Part shown: positions 12,330-25,403 of the stretch, piece by piece
Layout: each line of letters starts with the position of its first letter
How positions within the stretch are numbered: position 1 is the first letter of the stretch
From: Diospyros lotus
Lineage: Eukaryota; Streptophyta; Magnoliopsida; Ericales; Ebenaceae
Direction of reading: 5' to 3'
Length of the DNA: 64,000 bases
Assembly: GCF_014633365.1 (NCBI RefSeq)
Contig: NC_068344.1
Coordinates: 4,353,327-4,417,326 of the forward strand
The notes under the pieces: generated by a model
What the model was told of the DNA's origin: nothing
Databases searched by the model: none
What the model saw: only the letters and a program-made list of their open reading frames with translations
Program-made: the position numbers and the translations under genes

Positions 12330-13330
12330 ACTTCCCCCCCCTCTCTCTCTCTCTCGCCCAGTCACTCCTCCTCTGTTTCTCACTTTCTATCACACTCTCC
12401 CTCTCTCTTTCTCTCACCCACCCGCCTCCCTCAATCACTCTCTCTTTCTCTCCCTCCCTCACTTACTCTTCCTCCCACCCACCTCGCGAGCAGCTCTCCA
12501 TCAGGCAACAGGTAGCTCTTCATCGCGGCCTCCTCACTGCCCGCCGCCTCCAGCTCCATCGACTCCACGTGTACGCCTCCAGCTCCGTCGCCTCCATAAT
12601 TTGTGTGTGTGTGCTTGTGTATGTTGTGTGCGTGTGTATGTCTATGTGTGCGTGTGTATGTATTTACATTCTATTGTGTGTGTGCGTGTGTTTATTTACA
12701 TTCTGCTGTGTGTATCTATATAAAATGTATATTTATGTATTTACATTCTGCTGTGTTTATTTACATTCTGTTGTGTGGTGTATATCTTCACGAAAGCTCC
12801 CTCAAGAAGCTTAAAGGAGGAATCTGTCGTGTTTAATATATATAGTTATATTATATATGCAATGCAGCACTCTGTCGTGCTTGCATATAATAACTATATA
12901 ACTATATATATATAGCAGAATGTATATATGCAAGCACGACATATAATAACTATATAGTAGAATGTATATATGCAATAACTATATAATAACTATATATATA
13001 GCAGAAGCACTCCAGTGCATATATATATGTATATATATGTATGTATGTAGTTTCCCCAGTGTGCGTCTTCTTCTTCCTCCATTTTCTGTGTGTGTGTATT
13101 TACATGCTCTGTGTGTGTGTATTTTGTGTGTGTGCGTGTAATTGTTATATATTATAAAATATGTATACACGTATGAAATGCTGTAACTGTTGTATAGATG
13201 TGTATATATTATACACATTATAATTTTAACAAAATAAATTTTATACGCATTGTAGCAAAATTTTATACGCGTTGTATATGCGTTGTGTGTCTGTGTGTGT
13301 ATCTAATGTAAAATTTTGTACCCATTCTAT
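12330..13330. repeat. CT-rich then TG/TA microsatellite tract
   Basis: A pyrimidine-rich segment (about 12335-12500) is followed by GT-rich and TATA-rich arrays (about 12600-13330). The latter includes several imperfect copies of GCAGAATGTATATATGCAA and ATAATAACTATATA around 12840-13010. Four open frames cross the tract in different frames, but their Ser/Pro/Leu or Cys/Val bias simply reflects the repeats. No gene is called. Confidence 0.7.
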
Positions 13331-13339
13331 GTGGCTGTG

Positions 13340-15280
13340 TATACACATTAAAACAACATTACTTCCACTAGAAAGTCAAATCGAACCAAACAAGTAATTT
13401 TGATTGATGTAATTCAATTATTTTAATTTAATTGAAATGTGATTCACCCCTCTATTAACTAACGTAAAAAGACACTAAATAAAAATAAATACGGAGCTAA
13501 GTTTATGAATGAAAAAATGGTTGTAACAAAATATGGTAATGTAATTTTTATGAGAAAGATGTGTTTCTGAAAATCTTAAAACCACTTAATTGTGCAATTT
13601 ATGTTAATTTTAACATTAAGTGGTGTTTATAGTAATGTTATATCACATTAATTTTATTAACAAAATTTGATAAAGAATTAAAAGAGACTAAATTATACTA
13701 AAAATTAAAGTTTAATTAATTATGATGATAAAAATTCAAAAACAAATAATATAATTTACTCACAATTCTAAGCTCGGGTTGGCCCACAACAAAAAAATAA
13801 AGCCCAAATTGTAGTGAATCATTCTTTAAAATATCTATTCTATATGGTATTCTCATTGTTAAAGAAAGTCGTAACTTAAAAACATAATCCAAAAATTATA
13901 CATTTTTATTTTTTGTAACTGAAAATACTTCAAGCAGAAAAAAACAACCTTACCTATAATGACAAATGTTAAAAACAATCATACTAAAATGCAAAAAAAC
14001 AGCCTTACCTATTAAAAAGAAGGATCTTGCCTTAATCCCAAGATCAAGTGAAGATTACAATTTTAGCCTATTGGTACCGTTTTTAGGCTATTTTTGGGCT
14101 ATTGGTACCGTTTTTTCCTTCACCCAACAAAGGCTACTGGATTGTTGGGTACACTATTAATCCATATTAATTAGGGTGATAATTGAGAATTTGGTTTATA
14201 TGATTGATGATTACCTCATGATCCCAGTGAGTGCATAAATTTGATTTATTTTTGTGTGTGTATAGGGATCGTATATTTTTAGTCATTCAATCTCACTTGA
14301 AATAAAGATGGGACCAAAAGCATAACAGTCCATTATTAAGCATAGGGAATTATGTCCCATTCAAATCAGCATTCATATATGTAATATCTATCATAATCAT
14401 AGCGATCGTGTTACAAGTCCCGTGTATATGTGTGTATTTTGTAGTCATTTTACGTGTGTTGTAGTCATTTTATATGTATTTTGTGCATTTTTTTAGAATA
14501 GGTGTGTTGTACTCTAAAAGGGAGTTTGTATGTATTTTAATATTTTAATATAATTATACAGAAACCCAACATAGAGTCTGTCACTGCTTGGGTGGCTCAA
14601 CTCGCTTGGGCTTGGCGTGGTCCAACACAATCATGTAAAATAATTATGAATACGAATTCATAATGTAAAATAATAAATACGAATTCATAATAATTTAGTA
14701 ATAATTTATAATAATTTGTAAAATGAAATTAACAATTTCGATAATGGGCCATTTGATCTAATTCAATTAAAATGAATGAAAATTGTTTAATTAAGTATCT
14801 TGGTCAAAGGTAATATGTTTCATCTCACCCATTCATATACATTTCCATGTAATATAGCTTTAGTTTTAATTGAGATTTTTTTATATTAATTTTAATAATA
14901 AATTAAATTTGAATTGTAAATCAGTGTTGTGTCTATGTGTATTAATTTTAATAATAAATTAAATTTAAATTATAAATTAGTGTCATGTCTATGTGTATCC
15001 ATGTAAAAATTGTAAATTGTAATTTTTGTCATCTTTCTAAAGAAAGGAAATTTAGTATTGGAAGCACCAAAAAATATAACAAAAGAAAAAATATTATGAC
15101 ATTGGGTACACTTTTATTCAAACATTTATTCAAAAATTATAATTTTAACAATTTCTAACATTGGGTACAATTGAGTTGGATTCAAATATATACAATTTTA
15201 TTTTTTAAAAATTTTATGGGACGAAAATGAGTTGGATCCAATTATATAATTTTATGAGCAAATTTTTTTCATATGTGTTT
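13340..15280. other. AT-rich stretch, no gene seen
   Basis: This is AT-rich sequence inside the putative Helitron bounds with no supported open frame. A short direct repeat is visible near 14880-14990: two copies of TTAATTTTAATAATAAATTAAATTT, one followed by a variant of AGTGTTGTGTCTATGTGTAT. The 3-kb segment 12211-15281 may belong to the Helitron or be a separate element; I cannot decide. Confidence 0.45.
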
Positions 15281-15281
15281 A

Positions 15282-15325
15282 CTAGGAATAACTCGTGCCT
15301 TCAGGCACGATGCAACTAAAAAAAA
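15282..15325 (-). mobile_element. 3' terminus of a second, inverted Helitron
   Basis: On the minus strand the sequence is TTGCATCGTGCC, a 2-nt loop, GGCACG, then AGTTATTCCTAG, followed by T. This is a 7-bp stem hairpin (15294-15309) just upstream of CTAG between A and T, which is the standard Helitron 3' end. It closely matches the end at 27479-27507 (TTACATCGTGTC ... GATTATTCCTAA), so the two ends belong to one family. Its own 5' end should lie to the right on this strand but I could not find it. Confidence 0.65.
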
Positions 15326-15899
15326 ATTATGTAGGTCCCACTCAAATAAAATTATGTGTTTGTTTTTTTATATATATAATTATAACTTATTTAAATTTCT
15401 CTCAAAAAAATTATAACTCAATTGAGATAATCCGTGCTTAAAGTCAAAAACTATAACTCATAGGAGTATTGTAAATTTAAATTAAACAATTAAAAACAAT
15501 CTCTTCATGGAATAAAGGTGAAAACTTCAAGACAAAAACCAAATAAATCCTTTATCAAGACTCAATTTGCTTGGAAGTCCATTTAACCCAACATAAATGG
15601 TAATTTCATATACCTGAACATAATAAATGCTATTTTATTTTTAATTTTATAAAAAATAATTGGGTGTAAAAAATCAGGGTCGTCATCTTCCTTAATTTTA
15701 GTTTCCAATTATTCCTCTTGGACTTTCCAAGTGATAATTATTCATACCAGGTTTTGATTTTAGTTTTGATTTTATTTCTATAAAATTCTGCTCTGATTTT
15801 AATTTTATCATTTTAATGTAATTGTTAAAATACATTTATTCTAAACATTAGGTTGGCCTTTTATCATTTTAATTTATATTTTTTTTCTTCTCCTCATCA

Positions 15900-17470
15900 T
15901 CTATTCTATCCATGGTAGTTATTTATATTAAATAAAATATTTAATTTTATTATCTGATTTGGTAGCAATTGATTTGTTTTTTAAGTTAAAGTGTAACAAT
16001 TATGGACAATATTACTATTTTTGGTCAAGTAAGTTTTTTTTTTTCATATAAATTTAATAATGTAAGGCCTATTTTTTTTAAAAAAATACTTATGATATCT
16101 AATTTTTTTCCTCATACTTTACAGGAGGATGGAGATTTACACCGAACCGTAATATCGACTTCGTTTACTAATTTTTTTTATTTATGTGTATAAAATTTTA
16201 TTTATCACTCTAAAGTGTTTACATGTATAGGTTCGATTTCTTCAAGAAAGAAATGTTAATGTTGTTATTCGCGATGAACGTGACCTTAATACTATTCGCA
16301 TTCGTGAGGTAAGCCTAAAAGTCACTTCAACATTGGACATGCATTTTCTTATCATTTAATTTTTTTTTTATAAATATAGTCTACTTTTTTTTATTATTAT
16401 AGGCAAAGGCAAAGGAAAAAGAAAAGGCTACCTCTTCTGGCAAAGGGAAGAAAAATGTTTATCCCGTGGTATGGTTTCTCAACAATTTTTAAAAGTTTCT
16501 TTTTCGAATATTGTCATATAAAGTTTTTTAAGAATTTAGTGTCATATACTCTTTTTTATGTATATTTTTAAAATGCTTTTTTTTTTCAAATATTTAATTT
16601 GAATTTTATTTTTCTGAAGCATGTTAAAGTAAGCATTAAAAATAAAAGAAGAAAACGAATATATGATGAAAAAGAAACTATATTTTTTTAATTTTTTTTA
16701 TAAGAAGTTCTTAAGGAAAAATAAGAAAAGTGAAAAGGAAAGTAGAAAACATTACACGCTAAAGAGATGGGTAGTAAGTTTGTAGTTTTGTGTGCTTAAT
16801 GTGTATAGTGAGTTTTCATTAATATATGTACTGGTTCTTATGTGATTAACAACTCAACGGAGTGAAGAAGAAAAGTTAGTTAAAAGGAAGAAAAAATACA
16901 TGATGAAAGGGAAGCAAGAAGGGATAATCTTCACATTTTATTCTCATTTTAGGCATACAGTGATAATGTGTTATCAAAAGTTGCATTAGCCCAACGCCTG
17001 CGACTAGAATGAGAAATATCAAAGAAATGTATTAACCCAAGACAATCTTCTTTAACACGAAATATTGGTGTGGTCATTCGTGATGAGCACTGCCTTAATG
17101 TTATATGTGTTCATACGGTAAGTACAAACATTGTGTTCGCGTGGTAAATACAGATGGCTCTTTTTGACAAGAGAATGACAAATGTATGTCAAGTGATATC
17201 AGTGCATAAAATTAATTTGTTGTTTTGTGTTATTTTTATAGAATGATTGTAATATATTTTCCTGTAACTTGCTATTATTTGTATGTGTTTTTCAAATTTA
17301 TTTATTTTTATTTTGCATGGATACATGTGCATTATAATATAAATATAATGTACCATCCATAAGTTGTTACTTATATGAAAAAATAATAGCAAAAAAAAAA
17401 AAAATGCATGAAGAAAGAAAGAAACAAAGAAGATAGTTTCATTTTGCACCAATGATAAAATATTTTCATT
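15900..17470 (+). pseudogene. Helitron 5' coding segment with internal duplications, decayed
   Basis: Short exon-like pieces occur here, separated by AT-rich intron-like DNA with GTAAG donors and TAG acceptors. One pair of pieces is duplicated: 16238-16310 and 17030-17118 both encode a segment around VVIRDE.CLN. Another pair is 16950-17010 and 17475-17530 (SK.ALAQR.R.E). A Lys-rich piece lies at 16403-16470. They precede the recognisable Rep region and probably derive from duplicated N-terminal exons of the Helitron protein. No continuous reading frame can be built. Confidence 0.4.
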
Positions 17471-17474
17471 TTAG

Positions 17475-20400
17475 GCACAAAATGATAATATAATATCAAA
17501 AGCTGCATTGGCTCAACGTGCAAGGCGAGAGCGTGAAAAAAATCATAAGTCATACTTTGAAATTCAACGCTTGCAACGAGAACAAGAGGGAATAGAAGAA
17601 TGTGTTCAATTAAGACAACCTTCTTTAACACCAATTCATCGCGATCGCACTCGCTTGGAGTTGGAAACAATAATTGAAGATTCTCATTCGGCACAAAAAC
17701 GAACAATGGTTACCCATCAGTCTACACGTTCATTTTTTATGCCAAGCACATCTTTGGCTCCACAAAGGAACTGGTAAACTACTATATATAATCTTGAAAT
17801 ACATATTTTTACTCATACCGTTTTGTTTTACAAATTTTTATTTATACACAAATATTCGTAGGTCTACTTCTATAAATCGATTTCTTCAAGAAGATCTATG
17901 TTCTGATGATGAATTAGAAGATATGCCTATAAGTACATCAATTGATGCTCGGGCACACAAAGATTCTTGCCGTCATTATCTTGGCAAAATGGATGTATTA
18001 TGTCCTTATTGTTCAGCCTTACATTGGATGAATGAAAAATTGACAAAATCATCTGTGAAGCGTCCCTTATTTTGGAACTTGCTGTTTGGAAGGAAAGATT
18101 AGGCTTTCTTTACTTATTACACCTCCTCCACCACTTCAGGTGTTGTATGATGGGAATAATGAGCAATCAAAATCCTTTCGAAGTTATACTCGAGTGTACA
18201 ATGCGGCCAATGCTTTTATGAGTGTTGGTGCTACATTAGATCCTAGAGTACTTAGTGGAAGGGGCCCTACATCATTCACAATTCATGGGGAATTGCGACA
18301 TCGAATAGGATCGCTACAACCACAACTAGGGAAGGATGCGATTTATGCTCAACTGTATATCTATGACCCTGATTCAGCTTTAGAAATTCGTAGTCGTAGA
18401 AATCCTAACTTGAGAAGGGATGTTCTCAAAACTATTCAGGATAGTTTGTTGCAAGTCAATGCATTTGTAGATAAATTTCGCCAGGCTCATGCCATTTTAC
18501 ATCAATTGGACTCGGCAGGACACAATCTACCTGCTCATCTTCATTATAATTCAAGAACTGATCGACGTCGATATAACCTACCAACCGTAGATGAGATTGC
18601 GATTGTAATACCAGGTGATGGAACAAAGGCAAGTGGAATGAGAGATATTATCTTACATTTTTGAGGAAATAATGAGTTGATGCAAATTAATGAATGTCAC
18701 CCAGCATACTTGCCATTACATTACGTTCTATTATTTCCATATGGTGAGCTTGGATGGGAACCTGAGTTGAAATTGTGGAATGTTCAGTATGATCAACCTT
18801 CAATTGATCGACTTACTCAAATGGATTTTTATAGTTATTGTTTGTTTGAACGACCCACAGAGTATTCAACAATTTTGAGAGATGAGAAACTATTTTAAGA
18901 GTTTTTGGTAGATGCTTGGGCTGCAACTGAGCAAAATCGATTGACATACTACAAGCTTAATCAAGGAAAATTTTGGGCTGAGCTTTACTAAGAGTTGTCA
19001 GATATGGATCCAGATTATGTGCGACCTGGTCAAATTGGTCAAAGGTTTGTTTTGCCATCTTCATTTACTGGTAGTTCTAGACATATGTTTGAAATCTTTC
19101 AAGATTCAATGGCTATCACGTGATAGAACCAACACCCAGATATTTTTCTTACCATAACTGCAAATCCTAACTGGCCAGAAATTACTTCAGCGTTACTACC
19201 ACTTCAAAAACCGATTGATCGTCCTGATTTAATTGCCCGTGTTTTTGAGTTGAAGAGAAAATATTTGATGAAGGTGATAGAAACAAATAAAGTGTTTTGG
19301 TATAAAGTTGCACATGTTTTTACAATTGAATTTCAAAAACGAGGCCTCCCTCATATGCATGCACTTTTATTTCTTAAAGGCCCAGACAAAATTCGGACAT
19401 GTGCTCAAGTAGACAAATTGGTCTGTGCAGAATTTTCAGACCCAAAAGATGATCCTATGCTTTTTGAAACTATCAAATGTTGTATGATACATGGACCGTG
19501 TGGTGCTCGAAATCCGCAAGCACCATGTATGGAAAATGGTAGATGCACTAAGAGATACCCTCGAGTTTTCACAGAAACAACAGCTATGGATCAAGATGGA
19601 TACCCTATCTATCGTCATCGCAATAATGTTCAAGTACATACTGTGAGGGGGCAAAAAGTTGATAACAGGGATGTCGTACCATACAATGCATATCTTTCTA
19701 AACTTTTCAACTGTCATATAAATGTGGAAGTTTGTGCCGGGATGAGATGTGTCAAAGTATATACATAAGTACATTTATAAGGGTTATGATCGTACAACAA
19801 TGGTGTTAGGAATGATAAATGAGATTCAACAATATCTTGATGCAAGGTATATTGGACCTCCAGAAGCTGCTTGGCGAATATTTGGTCATCCTTTGCATGC
19901 AGAGATGCCAACAGTTGTACGATTGGCACTTCATTTACCTGGAATGCATCGCGTTGTTTTTAACCCAGAAGAGTCATTAGAAACGATTCAATCTAGAGAT
20001 GGTCAACAAATGTCAACTCTTACTAGCTTTTTTGCATATTGTGCTAGTAGTGAAGAGGAATGTCCATTCATTTATCAAGAATTTTTACAGCATTATGTTT
20101 GGCTCAAGTCGGAAAAGAGATGAAAATCAAGAGAAAAGGGATATGCAATTGGTAGAATGTACTTTGCTAGCCCTAATTGTGGTGAAAGATTTTATCTGCG
20201 TTTGTTATTAACCGTTGTCAAAGGACCAAAGTCGTTTCAGTCTTTACGCACGGTCGATAATGTTGTGCATGATACATTTAAATTAGCATGTGTTGCAATG
20301 GGGCTTTTAGAAGATGGTGAAGAATGGATACAATGCTTGAAAGAGGCTGCAGTTATGAAAACTGGATATCAATTGAGAAGATTGTTTAGTATTATTCTCA

Positions 20401-20743
20401 CCCAGTGCTCTCCACTAAATCCATGTGTATTATGGAATCAATTCTCAACACATATGTGTGATGACCTTGCACATAAGATTCGTACATTATTTGTCATTTT
20501 TAACCCAACTGAGGCTCAAATTAAAGATTATGGTCTCTATCTTTTGAATCAAATGCTTCATGAATCAGGCAAAAGTTTAATTGACTTCCCACCCATGCCA
20601 CAACCTACTACAAATTGGAGTGTAGTAGTTAGTAATCGATTGATATTCGAACATCAACAACTGCAGAGTGAGGCATAACAGACAGATCCACAAATTACTA
20701 TTGATTGTCTCAACAATGGACAACGGAATGCTTATAACACAAT
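17475..20743 (+). pseudogene. Helitron Rep (HUH nuclease) region, degenerate
   Basis: This encoded the rolling-circle replication initiator of a plant Helitron. Visible in order are an Arg/Lys-rich N-terminal piece (17508-17777), an intron (17776 to about 17861), a Cys-pair segment (CPYCSALHW, near 18000), the LLFPYGE.GW segment (near 18730), and the HUH metal-binding motif GLPHMHALLF (near 19350). Then come the catalytic tyrosine segment KYIHKYIYKG (near 19755-19785) and GRMYFASP..GERFYLR (near 20150-20200). It is broken by frameshifts near 18085 and 19754 and by in-frame stops near 18662, 18896, 18989, 19122, 20121 and 20677. Several stops stand where relatives have Gln or Trp, consistent with C-to-T decay. 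The helicase follows directly, but a solo LTR splits the junction. Confidence 0.85.
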
Positions 20744-23700
20744 TGTAACACCCGAGAATAATCTTGAGGATAAAAATGATATTTGATGAAGGGCATAATT
20801 GGAATTTTGGGAAAAATAAGACTATAGGGCACACTAACACAGCTTTGGACGACCGAATTAATCAGAGGGAGTACCTCGGACCCTAGATAGCCAAGGAAAA
20901 TGGTATAGTATCGACGAGCAATTAAAATTATGATTTTTAGTGATGAAAAAAATGAGATCGGGAACAGTTTTCGGTATAGCAAAAATACAGCTGCCAATTA
21001 GGTCGTATTACCGAATTGCTGTAAACGACATCCAAAAAGTCAACGGAGAGTGTCAAGAACTAGTATTCGATGTATAGAACAACCCTTAAGTGGTTTCAGG
21101 TTGAATCGAGTGGATTTGAGGTCAAATAAATCAATCGGGCCTAAGTGTAATTTTCTAAAAATACCCGAGGGAGGTCAAAATGGTAAATTTTCAGAAATTT
21201 CAAGGGAGAAATGAGAAGTACTAATCTTGAGGGTCTTAGTGAGGATGTTAGAAAGATCAGGGGCTTGAGGATAAGGGCCAAAATGCAAAAGAGAAATTTC
21301 CAAGGACCAAAATGCAATTTTCAGAAAGTAGTACAAGCATGGCCGATTTGGCCATGGATTTGGCCGGAAAATCCGGCCGTTTGACAGCCTAGGATCGGCA
21401 GAGAGTGGCCTAGGCTAGTCTAGGAAGCGTGTGGGGAAAGATTTGGCCGGAAATTGGCCACGTGGGGGTCGAATTTTGGCTATAAATAGCCAAGGGTTTC
21501 GGCCGAATGTAAATCATCAAATCGCTCAAGTTTGAGAGCGAATCGAGGGAAACCAATAAGGGGCTTTCGATACTTGAGGGAAGAGAATCATTTCTGGAAA
21601 TTTTGGGAATTTTTGGAGTGGTATAGGGGTGTTTTTGCATTTGGCCGAATGTATATATATATATATCAAGTGAAGATGAAATCGGGTTGTAGAGTGATCG
21701 ATTGAGCGATCTAATAAGAGGTTTTTGTTCGCAAGGTGATGGGTAAGTGATCTGGAAAGTTTCGTGCCAATCGGAGTTCGAATCGAGGGTCAATTTGATT
21801 CGCCGGAGTTCGGTGGCGGGATAGCTTCGGCCGACTGTTTTTGGCCAAATCGGAAGGCTTCCGGTGGTTTTTTCCGAGAAAGATTGGTACCATTGGGATA
21901 GACTAAGGGAGAGGAACAGCCTGGTGTCGTCGCTTCAATTTTCCGGTGTGCCGTCGCCGGAGAAGATGACCGGAGGTATTTTTCTGTATTTTTTTAATTC
22001 TGAAAATATATAAAATTCAATAAAAAATAGAATTAAAGGAATTAAAATTATGAACAAATATCCAGAAATTCAAAAAAGATTAATAGTTTAATCCGGTGAA
22101 TTTTTATCTTGGAAATTTCTTGGGGAAATAATTATTTTTGATTTTTGAAAGGAAATGTAAATAGAAAATAAATAGGAGGAATTTTTAGAAAATTCTGAAA
22201 AAATTCCAGAAGTATAAGGAATTTATTTTATGAGTTTTGGTGATTTTTCTTGAAGTATATTCGAAGTAAATCGATGAGAAATAAATTTTCTCAAGGAAAA
22301 GTAATTATGGAAATTTGAGAAAATAGGATTAAAATGTGAAAAATTTCCAGAAAATCCCAGAGGCTTATAAATATTGTTTTATGAATTATTATGTAAAAAT
22401 ATTTGAGAAAATAGTTGTGTAGATATTTATTTTGGATTATTAGAAAAGAAAATGGGAGAAAAATAGGAAAATTGTGAGAAAAATTAAGGAAAATTATAAT
22501 TGTTGGATAAATGTGATGATTAGGGTGCCTTGAGGGTTGAGACGAGGTGACTCATGCGAAGTTCGAAGAAGGCACGCAAATCGAGACAAGCACGCAAATC
22601 GAGGCAAACCGCGCTTTTCAAGAAGAATTCGAATTGCGCCCAAAGGTGAGTAGTTCTATCGAAAAACTCGTTTGTGGTTTATGAATGGTTATTGTGAGTG
22701 TTCACCCCCAACTCTGTTTGGAATTGTGAGTGGTTCTACCCAAAAAGACTTTAAGTGACATGTGAATGGTTTACTGTGAATGTTCATCCCTATGGCTTGG
22801 TTTATTATGGTTGTCCAAACAATTATTTACACATGTATTGAATTTCGTACGGTAAATTGCATACATTGAGATGTTGATTTTATGCATGTTATGATTTTTC
22901 GGCATTGGCTTGTTTTGTGCCGTCCATGTGGGACGTGGGTTGGTAATTTGTGACGTAGCCCAGAGTGACGGCACTCGGGATGCGTACCTAGGATTAATGC
23001 TAGGTGACCCACTTGGGACGGGGCTGAGACGGACTTCACCCTACGGGACCCAAGTGGCGAGGCTGAGAGTGGACACCACCCCGGTTGTTGGCTCAAGTGG
23101 CGGGGCTGCGAGTGGACACCACCCCAGGTTCCTTTGAGCAATAGCATTAATGCCGAGGTGACGTCGATTCCGAGGATAGTGCTGATGTGGCACTCTTGGG
23201 GCTAGGGTTGCGTTGGGTTTTGTAATGCTTTTGAGTTGGAGCGTAAAACCTAACAATGACAACGGGGTGATTCCCGAGTTCATATGTCGAGGTTGTCCCT
23301 CTTAAGCATGATTGTTTTGCCAATGAGCCTAAGTGGTTGTGTCGCCTTTAGAGAGATTGCATTTTCCCCGATTAGGGTTAAGTGCTATGTGGGATTCTCT
23401 TAGGCTGGTGCATGTTGGGATTTATCGATTTTGTATATGATTTTTCATATCTGCATGAAAACGTTTTTGAACTCTCACTTAGATGATTCAGCATCTAATT
23501 TGGACTATGTCCCTGGAATATTCAAACGTTCCAGGTGAAAGCAGTGGCGCCAAGGGAAAGAATATCATCGAGATGTAGCGGCTATGTTTAGTTTTCGTAG
23601 GTTTTGTCCATGATTACGATGTTCAGAGGTTATGTAATATTTTGATATTTTCATGTGAAACATCGATCTGGTTATTGTAAAGGAATTGTCGGTTATATAT

Positions 23701-23922
23701 CATTGAGGTTTCGATCTTGCTTCCGCTGATGTGATTGTTGATACCTGTCTTAGTTTATTATTAAATTTTGATATGATAAGAAGGTACGATCGGGATTGAC
23801 GGGAAATGATTGTGATGAAGGTATATGTATTGAGAGACTTATGTTGTGTGTTCGATGTTGAAAAAAAAAAATATTCCCGAAATCTCGAGTTAACGCTCGT
23901 TGTGGGAAAACAGGGCATTACA
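20744..23922. mobile_element. 3.2-kb Gypsy-like solo LTR inside Helitron helicase, TSD ACAAT
   Basis: It begins TGTAACACCCGAG and ends CAGGGCATTACA, flanked by a perfect 5-bp duplication ACAAT (20739-20743 and 23923-23927). Removing one duplication and the insert restores an in-frame Helitron reading, [15 protein letters not shown], so the boundaries are exact. It is related to G1 at 1203-6502. It contains a two-copy 43-bp direct repeat at 23051-23127. It has no gag-pol, PBS or internal domain, so it is a solo LTR. The length and TGTAA...TTACA ends suggest the Tekay/Del chromovirus type (inference). The open frames inside it are not supported as genes. Confidence 0.9.
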
Positions 23923-23927
23923 ACAAT

Positions 23928-25367
23928 CACTTCTTCAGTTTTTCAAAATAAAGGAACTATTTTCTTTCTGAATGGGGGTGCTGGAACAGGGAAAACATTT
24001 CTATACAATACAATTGCATTAAAATGTCGCAACCTTGGGTATATCGTTGTTACTGTGGCTTCATCTGGAATTGCATCATTGTTACTAGTAGGAGGTCGCA
24101 CTGCACATTCAATATTTTCCATTCCATTAGATGTCTTGGACAATTCGAATTATGGGCTTAGCAAACAATCATTACAAGCTGAGTTATTTAGAGAAACAAA
24201 ACTCATAATTTGGGATGAAGTTCCTATGCAACATAGACATTGTGTTGAGGCGGTTGATCGTACATTGAGGGATATTTGTGATAGTAAAAAGCCATTTGGG
24301 GGTATTACTGTTGTTCTTGGTGGAGACTTTCGACAAATTTTACCAGTTATACCCAAAGGAGTTCGTGAGCAAATTGTGAATGCATCATTAAGACACTCTG
24401 TTCTATGGAAACATATACATATCTTAACTTTGGATTTGAATATGCGCTTGAATCGTGAAGGCCATGAAAATGCTAATTTTGCAAATTTCTTGATGGAGGT
24501 AACACTACTTTAACTTTTTTGCTTATTATATAGATTATAATTTTAAATTAATAAATTGTGTTTACACTATTAATTTTTTATTGATTTCACTTTTTTAAGA
24601 TTGGGACCAATCCTCAAGAAATCGTTAACCTTCCATCAACAATGCACAAATGTCAAGATTTGAATGAATTACTTTCTACAGTTTACCCACAGTTGAATAT
24701 GATAGAGACATCAACTCCAACATTTTTAACCGAACGCACAATTTTGTCTGCGTGTAATGATGATGTCAGTGAGATTAATACTATTGCGTTGAATATCTTT
24801 CCAGGGAGATTATGTACTTATCTTGCAGCAGATAAAATGTTTGAAGATAATGAAATTGATCCTACCATTACAAATAGATATCCTAATGAATATTTAAATT
24901 CATTAGATCCTCCTAAGCTTCCAATTTTTAAGTTAGAGTTGAAAGTGGGTTGTCCTATAATATTGTTGAGAAACATTGCACCGAAAGATGGACTATGTAA
25001 TGGTACAAAATTGATGGTTACTAGGTGCGACACTTGCATAATTGAAGATCAAATTTTAACTGGAGAAAAGTTTGGTAATTTGGCATTCATACCAAGGATA
25101 TCTTTGACACCATCTTCTTCAGAAATGCCTTTTCAAATGGCAAGACGTCAATTTCCAGTTCGATTGGCATATGCCTTGACCATTAATAAATCTCAAGGAC
25201 AATCTGTTCAATTTGTTGGGGTTGATTTGCACATGCCAGTGTTTAGCCATGGGCAATTATATGTGGCATTGTCCAGATGTACATCATTTGATCGTATAAG
25301 TATTCTCCTCCCTAAAGATAGTTTGGATTCTATTACAAATATTGTTTATCCTGAAGTGTTGTTATAG
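23928..25367 (+). pseudogene. Helitron PIF1-like DNA helicase, C-terminal part
   Basis: This is the superfamily 1B helicase half of a Helitron transposase. It shows Walker A GGAGTGKT (near 23973), Walker B-type IWDE (near 24210), the [10 protein letters not shown] segment (near 24320), and the late motif [13 protein letters not shown] followed by YVALSRC (near 25165-25275). An intron fits at 24499-24599 (GTAACA...TTTAAG), joining LME to IGTNPQE. This half is open apart from that intron, while the Rep half upstream is full of stops. The first helicase residues lie before the solo LTR at 20744. A frame beginning at 23806 inside the LTR reads into the helicase but is an artefact of the insertion. 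No function is expected from this copy. Confidence 0.9.
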
Positions 25368-25403
25368 TGTTCTACTATTGTAAATTAAATCACATGTTAT
25401 CAA

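Noticed and set aside
12273..12836. Four overlapping plus-strand open frames up to 176 residues
   Set aside because: They are products of CT-rich and GT/TA microsatellites; all frames are open because of the repeats.
23806..23927. N-terminal extension of the helicase open frame starting at 23806
   Set aside because: These bases belong to the inserted solo LTR; the true upstream sequence lies before 20744.
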